Below, one piece after another: positions 61,844 through 64,000 of a stretch of DNA of 64,000 nt. The notes under the pieces are model-generated. The model was not told where the DNA came from. It saw only the letters and a list, made by a program, of their open reading frames with translations, and searched no databases. Origin of the DNA: Nonomuraea spiralis. Lineage in GTDB: Bacteria > Actinomycetota > Actinomycetes > Streptosporangiales > Streptosporangiaceae. Numbering within the stretch: position 1 is the first letter of the stretch; each line of letters starts with the position of its first letter. A program made the translations under genes and the position numbers. The stretch covers positions 492,718 through 556,717 of the forward strand of contig NZ_BMRC01000006.1 in the NCBI RefSeq assembly GCF_014648435.1. Reading direction: 5' to 3'.

Positions 61844-62965
61844 GTGTCCGAACAGCAGGATCACCAGCACGAGCACGCCGGACGGCACCCCCAAGGGCAC
61901 GGACATGGGCATGGACATGGGCACGGGCACGCGCTGAGCGCGGATGCCGACCGGCGCTACCTGCGCGGCGCGCTCATGCTGATCACCGGTTTCATGGCCA
62001 TGGAGGTGGTGATCGGCCTGATCGCCGGCTCGCTGGCGCTGATCTCGGACGCGGGGCACATGCTCACCGACGCCATGGCGATCGTGCTGGCGCTGGTCGC
62101 GATGCGGATCGCGGCCCGGCCGCCCCGGGGCGGCTTCACCTTCGGCCTCAGGCGTGCCGAGATCGTCTCCGCCCAGGTGAACGGCATCACCTTGCTGCTG
62201 CTGGCGGCGTACTTCACCTTCGAGGGCGTGCGCCGCCTGGTCGACCCGCCCCCGGTCGAGGGCCTGTACGTGGTGGCGACCGGGCTGGCCGGCATCGCCG
62301 TGAACCTGGCCGCCACCTGGCTGCTGTCCAAGGCCAACCGGTCCAGCCTCAACGTCGAGGGCGCCTTCCAGCACATCCTCAACGACCTGTACGCCTTCAT
62401 CGCCACCACCCTCGCCGGTCTGACCGTCTGGCTGACCGGCTGGAACCGGGCCGACGCCGTCGCCGCCCTCGTGGTCGCCGCCCTGATGCTGAAGGCCGGC
62501 TGGGGGCTGGTCCGCGACGCCGGGCGGGTGTTCATGGAGGCCGCGCCCGCGCAGATGAACCCGGGCGAGGTGGGCCGTCAGATCGTCGCCCTGGACACCG
62601 TGGTCGAGGTGCACGACCTGCACATCTGGGAGGTCACTTCCGGTTACCCCACCCTGTCTGCGCACGTGCTGGTCACCCCGGGCGCCGACTGCCACGCCGC
62701 CCGCCTGGCCGTCGAACGGCTGCTGCGCGAGCGTCACCACATCGAGCACACCACGTTGCAGGTCGACCACGCCGTGCCCGGCAGCCACGCCTTCGACGAC
62801 GAGGGCCGGCTGCGGCGTCTCGTCGAGCACTGCCCGGACCCGCACGGTCCCACCCACCACGCCCTGCACCCCGACGCGGCCGCCGTCATGGCCGCCGGGC
62901 CCGCCCCTCTCGGCGAGGCCGAACCACGACCGGCGTCCTGCCACGACAACGAGCAGGGCGCATGA
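61844..62965 (+). CDS. Cation diffusion facilitator (zinc exporter), copy 1
   Basis: 373 residues, six membrane helices. The metal site in helix II is LISDAGHMLTDA and in helix V FQHILNDLYAF; both keep the HD-type ligands of the Zn-selective branch. A long N-terminal His run (HQHEHAGRHPQGHGHGHG) and a C-terminal metal-sensing domain follow the family. Exports Zn(II) (or similar) in exchange for protons. GTG start preceded by GAGGAG 9 bases upstream. Its promoter carries the ACATCTG motifs. Confidence 0.9.
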   Translation: MSEQQDHQHEHAGRHPQGHGHGHGHGHGHALSADADRRYLRGALMLITGFMAMEVVIGLIAGSLALISDAGHMLTDAMAIVLALVAMRIAARPPRGGFTFGLRRAEIVSAQVNGITLLLLAAYFTFEGVRRLVDPPPVEGLYVVATGLAGIAVNLAATWLLSKANRSSLNVEGAFQHILNDLYAFIATTLAGLTVWLTGWNRADAVAALVVAALMLKAGWGLVRDAGRVFMEAAPAQMNPGEVGRQIVALDTVVEVHDLHIWEVTSGYPTLSAHVLVTPGADCHAARLAVERLLRERHHIEHTTLQVDHAVPGSHAFDDEGRLRRLVEHCPDPHGPTHHALHPDAAAVMAAGPAPLGEAEPRPASCHDNEQGA

Positions 62966-62991
62966 TCGACGGCGCCCGCTCGTGCCGCGTG

Positions 62992-63891
62992 CTACCAGCC
63001 GACCTCGTCGCAGCCGGTGTGGTCGTCCGGCTCGACCTGGAGGGTGGCGTGGGCGATGCCGTGGCGGGTGCGCAGCAGGTCGCGGGCCTCGTCCAGGACG
63101 GCGTGGTTGCTGTTCTGGTCGACCGTGACGAGGTGGGCGGTGGCGACGTTCATGCCGGACGTGAGCGTCCACAGGTGCAGGTCGTGCACGTCGCGCACAC
63201 CCTTGATGGCGGCCAGGTCGGCCGCGACGGAGGAGGCGTCCATGCCCTCGGGCACGTGCTGGCCGAGCACCGCGAAGACCTGGCGGCCGAGCGAGATCGC
63301 GCGGACGGCGACGAAGATGCCGATGGCCAGGGCGACGACGGTGTCCCAGAACGCCTGCCCGGTCGTCGAGACCAGCCAGCCGGCCACGATGACGCCGACC
63401 GAGCCGGCGGTGTCGGCCACGACCTCCAGGTAGGCGCCCTTGACGTTCAGGCTCTCGCTCGCGCCCGAACGCAGCAGGAGCAGGGCGATGAGGTTGACCA
63501 CCAGGCCGATGGCGCCGACGACGAGCATCGGGCCGGAGGAGACCTCGGCGGTGCCGCCGATGCGGCCGATGGCCTCGGTGACGACGTAGAGCGCGACGCC
63601 GAGCATGAGGACGACGGCCAGCAGCGAGGCGAACACCTCGGCCCGGTAGGAGCCGTAGCTGCGCCGTCCGGTGGTGTCGGGGCGGCTTGCGATCCGGGTG
63701 GCGACCAGGGCCGCGCCGAGCGTGACGACGTCGGCGGCCATGTGGCCGGCGTCCGACATCAGGGCCAGCGAGCCGGAGATCAGCCCGTAGGCCAGCTCGA
63801 CCAGGAAGAAGGAGCCGATCAGGGCGAAGGAGACCGCCAGCCGCCAGCGGTGGCGGGCTCCGGCGTGCCCGTGTCCGTGTCCGGCGCCCAT
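62992..63891 (-). CDS. Cation diffusion facilitator, copy 2
   Basis: 299 residues. Ligand motifs LMSDAGHMAADV (helix II) and LEVVADTAGSV (helix V): here the second site has Asp but the first position is Glu/Val rather than His, a change from copy 1 that could shift metal selectivity. His-rich start GHGHGHAGARH. It begins at an ATG overlapping the ArsR-type stop (TGATG), so it is co-translated with that regulator. Confidence 0.88.
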   Translation of the reverse strand: MGAGHGHGHAGARHRWRLAVSFALIGSFFLVELAYGLISGSLALMSDAGHMAADVVTLGAALVATRIASRPDTTGRRSYGSYRAEVFASLLAVVLMLGVALYVVTEAIGRIGGTAEVSSGPMLVVGAIGLVVNLIALLLLRSGASESLNVKGAYLEVVADTAGSVGVIVAGWLVSTTGQAFWDTVVALAIGIFVAVRAISLGRQVFAVLGQHVPEGMDASSVAADLAAIKGVRDVHDLHLWTLTSGMNVATAHLVTVDQNSNHAVLDEARDLLRTRHGIAHATLQVEPDDHTGCDEVGW

Positions 63892-64000
63892 CACGCTCTC
63901 CCGTCGCGTTCGGGGTGGATGGCCTCGGTGTGCTCGGTGTGGGCCAGCGCCAGGTCCAGCAACATCCGTACGTGCGGGTCCTCCAGCCGGTAGTAGGCCA
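63891..64000 (-). CDS. ArsR/SmtB-family regulator, partial (C-terminal end)
   Basis: The last 36 codons of a minus-strand gene whose start lies beyond the window. The visible end AYYRLEDPHVRMLLDLALAH matches the wing and final helix of ArsR/SmtB repressors (YxLxDPHVxxLL). It is followed by a His/Glu tail. It overlaps the CDF copy 2 start, so regulator and exporter form an operon; its metal-binding sites would be expected upstream. Confidence 0.75.
   Translation of the reverse strand, partial: AYYRLEDPHVRMLLDLALAHTEHTEAIHPERDGRA

Noticed and set aside
1..64000. CRISPR array, tRNA, rRNA or insertion sequence
   Set aside because: No regularly spaced direct repeats with unique spacers, no cloverleaf or rRNA-like sequence, no transposase-like protein.

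Overview
The window is one contiguous stretch of very GC-rich DNA with strong G/C bias at third codon positions, dense operons with ATGA, GTGA and TGATG start/stop overlaps, and many GTG starts. Twin-arginine lipoproteins, LacI-controlled sugar importers without their own ATPase, a trypco2/trypsin/NTPase pair and NB-ARC regulators all point to a filamentous actinomycete. A Streptosporangiaceae-type genome such as Nonomuraea would fit, but that is inference. I saw no rRNA, tRNA, CRISPR array, insertion sequence or phage gene.

Layout. 1-4410: the 3' part of a secreted subtilisin-type protease, then two unrecognised genes, ending in a strong terminator. 4553-22522: a carbohydrate island with a substrate-binding lipoprotein, a GHL15-like protein, a GH20 hexosaminidase, two permeases and two esterases. 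It also holds a LacI repressor, two Gfo/Idh oxidoreductases, NagB, a hexuronate-type reductase, a UxaA-type dehydratase, NagA and an SDR. Six copies of GCAANCGNTTGC at its three promoter regions, two per region, make it look like one LacI regulon. The enzymes suggest a glycan containing both N-acetylhexosamine and uronic acid.

22643-30227: a small secreted protein, then a TetR gene divergent from a six-gene operon (secreted alpha/beta hydrolase, ABC importer, M28-like protein, carboxylesterase) across a perfect 18-bp inverted repeat. 30197-41457: a second LacI locus. A six-hairpin glycosidase-like protein, an M28-like secreted protein and LacI lie on the minus strand. An ABC importer, a serine hydrolase and a GH78 alpha-L-rhamnosidase lie on the plus strand, with a perfect 14-bp palindrome at the plus-strand promoter.

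41464-47917: the most striking locus. A membrane fatty-acid desaturase is divergent from an operon of cytochrome P450, a cyclooxygenase (prostaglandin G/H synthase)-like haem protein, a lipase fused to an acetoacetate-decarboxylase-like domain, and a small helical protein. Together they look like a bacterial oxylipin pathway: desaturate, release, dioxygenate, then rearrange the hydroperoxide. 48058-50541 is an HTH/NB-ARC/TPR-type regulator beside it. 50719-56871 is a trypco2 protein followed by a 1933-residue trypsin/P-loop NTPase/WL-repeat protein, resembling NTP-dependent bacterial conflict systems.

56917-58410 is a secreted PHP-like protein. 58538-64000 is a transition-metal (probably zinc) island: a ZIP transporter with a C-terminal extension, a His-rich DivIVA-like protein, a 71-residue peptide with 18 His and 4 Cys, a secreted SH3-like protein, two CDF exporters and the end of an ArsR-type regulator cut by the window edge.
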